A stretch of 64,000 nucleotides of DNA, taken from the NCBI RefSeq assembly GCF_008831285.2, contig NC_045141.1:17532106-17596105 (forward strand), read 5' to 3'. Position numbers and translations under genes: made by a program. Shown piece after piece: positions 59,794-64,000 of the stretch (positions within the stretch are counted from its first letter, which is position 1; each line of letters starts with the position of its first letter). Source of the DNA: Nymphaea colorata. Lineage: Eukaryota > Streptophyta > Magnoliopsida > Nymphaeales > Nymphaeaceae. The notes under the pieces were generated by a model. The model did no database searches and had not been told where the DNA came from. It saw only the letters and a program-made list of their open reading frames with translations.

Positions 59794-62700
59794 GTGTTAA
59801 CGTGATGGTGGGAGTTGGGCTTCTGTCTACGCCATTCACAATAAAAGAAGCTGGACGAACCAGTTTGCTTGTCTTAGTCTGCTTTGCAGTCGTGCTGCTA
59901 CTCAGGCATTCTCATGGGACGTTGCATGGGAAGCAGAAAAGGTCAAATTAGCTACACGGACACTGCGCCGGCTGCGTATGGAAAATACGGGCGCCTTTTT
60001 ATTTTTGTAAGCAACTTTTGTTTTTCCATTAATTGTTGCCATTACTTATGCTAGAGTGCTTCTTGTTTATCTGGTCAGCGAGAGAGAGACAGAGACAGAC
60101 AGAGGCGTGCCGGCATTCAAATTTACTGCAGCGACTTGGAGGATTGCTTAAGTTTTTTAGTTCCTTCTCCCCACCTTATTTGCCATCTTCTAGCCTACTC
60201 ATCCTTCCCATTTTCAAATTGCAAATGCATTGTCCAATTTTCCCTTAACCAGAACAGCACCAGCCTTGAGTTTATAGACCTCTAATTGTGGTTCACAGTA
60301 TTTTCCAATTTGATTGAAAGGAACTGCCATATTCGATCAAGAAACACTGTCTTGCCCTTGACTAAAATGTGATTTTCGATATAAGTGAAATTGTGAAAGA
60401 GAGTATTTTTTCTTAATACTGATTTCGTTGTTGTGATCTCCCTTTTGAAAAACTAAGAACCAAGTAAAGAGAATATTTTTTCAATATACAGATAAAGAAC
60501 TTTTGACAATTCAAAATCAATGCTCCAGAATTTTTTGGGTTTAATATGGGTTCTTGTCCATTTCCTATATTTTTGCAGACAAGATCACATCCATTCAGTT
60601 AGATTCAAAACCATCTTTTCTGCCTACTCACTTGTTCAACTAACCAAGTCAACCTATTGAAACAATACAGGCAAATTACATATTCAGTCTGTCAAGGACT
60701 ATAAGAAATCTACTGTCCATTTGAAGGGAAGAGCATTCAATTTAGAAGCACATACGAATGATAAAGAGAAAAGTTGTTCGTAAAATTAGATCCTGCAGGG
60801 ACTGAGAAGGTACACCCAAGGAGTTCTATTGCTGCGCCAAGGATAGTTCAGACCTCGGTTTCCTTTCCAACTTCTCTCCAAATTATCCACATTATCCACG
60901 GAATTGGAATAAGCATGCATCATCTTGGAAGGTGATACTCTGGCAAGGTTATTTCCGGACACTTGGCTCAACTGGGCTGGCATTCATGTCGACTCTGTGC
61001 ATTTTTTTGGAGTTTTAACCGGCCTAACTGTCATCCCACCAGTTTGGTTAAGAGACCTGTGCCACGCCTTTCAGGTGCTCTGTATTTGCTTTAACTCCTC
61101 TTTCTCTTACTACCAATTTATTTGTCATTTATGTATGCTTGTGAACAACAAACAAGCCAAGTGCTATAACAGGAACCTGTAGCTTCACTCTGAACTGGGT
61201 TCTTCATGCTCATGGTGCAGCTGGTGGTGTTCTTGCGACCAGTTTAATCTCCCTTTCACTGTTTCTTGTGGGCACAACTGGTGCCGTAGGATTTCATCAA
61301 ACTAGCCCTTTTATTAACTGGAGTGGTCTTCCATTGGCGATTGGGGTACATGGGTTCTGCTACTCAGGGCACTCTGTTTTTCCTAACATATATCAGTCAA
61401 TGGCTGATAAAAAAAAAAATCAACCAGGCTCTGGATGTTTGATAGGTGAACATTTTGTTGTTGCATCTTTACTAATATATAGTGCCTCTACATAATATTT
61501 CTCTTGTTATTCCACAGCTTCCTTCTGGGCACTTCTATACATGGTTCGGTTGCCGATAAGGGTCAGGGAACATTGTGCCAAATAACCTTGAACATGCCAA
61601 AAAATGCTTTTGCTTCAAAAGTTGCACTGTGGAGTGTGGACAACAGTAAGCATCCAAGTACCTTGGTTTCTGTGACCATGTTTTTCCGGTAAATATTCTT
61701 AACAATGATTTCTTCTATCATTATAACTTACTCTACTAATCTTATTATCTATTCTTTTTCTCCCCAGGTGATATGTCCTTTTACCAAGTATCCCTCTAAC
61801 GTAGTCTACATGCTACAGAAAATTATAGGCAATGTTGTCTCCTTCTAGCCTTTGCTAGTGATGACTCTAATTTCCAGAGTTTTTTTCCAGCAGAACTTGA
61901 CTCCCAAACACTGAACAGATACGCCTTGCTTCTGACTCCCGTAGAAGAGGCCACAGAAGAATTGTTTCCAGTAGGGACCCGATATCACGTGCTGCTTTCC
62001 ATGCTCATAAGTCGCACTGGTTGCCTCAACTGTTTGTGTTGCTTTCCTTCTACCCTTTTCTGGTATGCCTACTTGTACTAAGAATCTGTATAACTTTCAG
62101 AGGGGAGCTCTAATTGCATTGGAAAAATTGGCTTGTTGCTAGCATCCTTTAAAAATTGTGAATGAATTAAAGAACTATACAGTCTTTGAGCGTGTATCTT
62201 ATGGACATCAAGTTGCCAGCTGAACCCAGAATATATTGTATAGTCTTTCATTTGGTTTTGAAACCTTCGGTGAACCGACATGGGCTGAATCATCTGATTC
62301 TGGCTTACTTTTCTGATTCATGGAACAGAGTGGCAAAATTTTGAAAAATTCTATGCTCTCCCTGCATTGTCTCAGTAGAGAGAGCCGATAGAATATGTAC
62401 TAGGCTGCATCACATCAATAAAGAAATCCGACTTAAATTCTGCATTGCACTGCTGCCTATAAGACAGTCATGAGGACTACAGAAGGTTCTTTTGTGTGGA
62501 GCACATTGATAACTCAGTTGTGGTCAAGCTAACGGTTTGTTGGAATAGTCAAGAATTAGCTAAATATGAGATTGGCATGTGAAATGAATCCAATTGCTTT
62601 ATTATTTCATTTTACATGATTCATCTACTAGTACAACATACATGCGCCTAATCAGCACTCTGATTACTTTTCAGTCACCTAACTGTTCTTGCTTCTCAAT

Positions 62701-63114
62701 GTGCTGTATGGACAGGTCTGGTGATGGCTTTAATTGGCTCGCTTCTTAGTTCTCTTATGGTAATAGTTATGAAGGCATCAGTTTACCTTATAGTTTGGGT
62801 ACACATTTTTCTTTTCTTGCCCGGATCACCAACGTTGACCAAACGTCCATCCTTCTTCTGCTATTGTGTTGATTGCAGTGTGCTGTCCTTCCTTCACTTT
62901 GTTTCTTGAAGATAGTAAAAAAGAAGGCTTCAGATGTTGAGGCCAGACTACACAAAGTAAAATTGTGTGCGCATTTGCATTTTTCTCTTGGCTACTTATT
63001 CTGGCTTGTTTTTGTTTATTGGGTTGCCCTTAATATCATAATCATTGGGCTGAGCATGGTTGGAGCTGCTTTTGGCACATATTCTTCTGTATCTCGAATC
63101 CTACAAAGCTATTG
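59794..63114 (+). pseudogene. AVT1 copy 4, decayed
   Basis: Pieces: exon 3 (59794-60006), exon 5 lacking its start (about 60918-61074), exon 6 (61221-61440), exon 7 (61518-61645), exon 8 (61768-61787), exon 9 (61919-62062), exon 10 (62716-62759), exon 11 (about 62880-62943), exon 12 (about 63025-63114). Exons 1, 2 and 4 are not found. Damage: a net 2-nt deletion in exon 3 and another in exon 9, a poly-A frameshift near the end of exon 6 with its donor changed to AT, loss of the GYLMFG segment in exon 7, and no AG acceptor before exon 12. Exons 9-10 ([21 protein letters not shown]) resemble copy 1 more than copies 2 and 3. The 20-nt exon 8 is still perfect in length. Confidence 0.88.
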
Positions 63115-64000
63115 AATCCTTCCGCATTTGGAACTTAACTGTTTGTGCCTGCAAGCAAAGAAGCCAACTTCAATGTTTTTGCTTCATCAGCAGTGTAACA
63201 CTTTTGTAAGGAACAGAAACGTATAGACAATTGCTTTCTTTCCTTTTCTGTGACATGGCAGTTGAATGCTTATTTATGCATAATATATATGTTGCAGTTC
63301 TCATTTTAACAAACGCATTTTAATACATTGACCTCACAACGTCAATGATTTTGAAAACCACATTCTTCAAATGTTTTAGTATCTCCTTCAATTTTGGGCG
63401 ACCAAAGACTATGATCAAAGAAATATCAGGCTCACCATCACTGTGGGCCAAGAACTGATTTTGAATCAGCCAATAGATGATGGATATGTGGGAGCATTTT
63501 AAGATCATTTGGCAATAACTAAGTCCAAGCGTTCATTGATTGGCTTAAACGAGAGCTGGTAGAAGTCCGTTTGCCAAGTTCATGATAAACAACCAGAGTC
63601 TAGAATGGGGGAGGTGAAAAAACAACCTAGATTATGATAATCTAGTTTGTTTTCAAATGGGATCTGACATGGTTAATTTAATGGATTTCCCATTTTTCAT
63701 TTTCCTGAATCCAACCTGACCCGAACTCTAGTGGGTACACTGTTTTGGATCAAAGCTCTTTGTAACCTTACGATATGGACAAAACTCCTTTGACTAAACT
63801 AAGACCTTATAAATGATATTACATAACTCTACCAACAGTAGTTTTCCTATGAATTTCAATGCTCTTAAGTTGTTTTCTTTTCTCCTGAGAATTAAACTGG
63901 GATGTGGTTTGTTCACTCTGCCTACATACTGATGTAGTAACTATGAGGGTTTGGAATGATATAGGGTGTGCCTCAGTTGTGATGCCGGCAGTCATGATTC
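63115..64000. other. 3' flank of AVT1 copy 4, nothing else recognised
   Basis: AT-rich sequence without a supported gene to the end of the window. No further AVT1 exon is visible. Confidence 0.45.

Overview
The window is nuclear DNA from a flowering plant. It is AT-rich, its genes have many introns with GT..AG borders, it carries long (TA)n and (CT)n microsatellites, a plant-type L1 LINE and hAT-like MITEs, and its only clear host genes belong to the plant vacuolar amino acid transporter family AVT1 (Aa_trans/AAAP superfamily). The sequence alone does not identify the species.

The backbone is a head-to-tail AVT1 cluster on the + strand. Three copies are structurally intact: copy 1 (11053-15146, 541 codons before the stop), copy 2 (28411-32749, 546) and copy 3 (48264-53480, 542). 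All three have the same 12-exon structure, including two microexons of 24 and 20 nt, and the same phase at every junction. Around them lie five broken pieces: a 3' relic (about 3853-4788), an isolated exon-3 relic (6032-6194), an isolated exon-1 relic on the minus strand (about 18844-19034), a 3' half-gene (about 34829-36233) and a decayed fourth copy (59794-63114). The two 3' relics are mosaics: exons up to 9 look like copy 2 and exons 10-12 look like copy 3. This points to unequal crossing-over or gene conversion.

Between the genes are duplicated blocks and mobile DNA. The block at 3.85-6.03 kb is repeated at 35.0-38.09 kb, where a 560-bp solo LTR has been added. The block at 6.48-8.57 kb is repeated at 54.57-56.40 kb. 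A roughly 350-bp tandem-repeat region with shared flanks occurs at 0.88-2.96 kb and 15.48-17.96 kb. A GC-rich L1-type LINE (about 39.92-45.53 kb) sits between two CT runs; its ORF2 stays in one frame for about 3 kb apart from four stop codons. Two hAT-like MITEs have clear 8-bp target duplications, one inside intron 7 of copy 3. A 180-bp foldback element lies at 21.5 kb.

All recognisable host genes would encode one activity: proton-coupled amino acid transport, expected at the vacuolar membrane from what is known of AVT1. The window reads as a gene family expanding and decaying by local duplication. I found no multi-gene pathway, RNA gene or CRISPR-like system.
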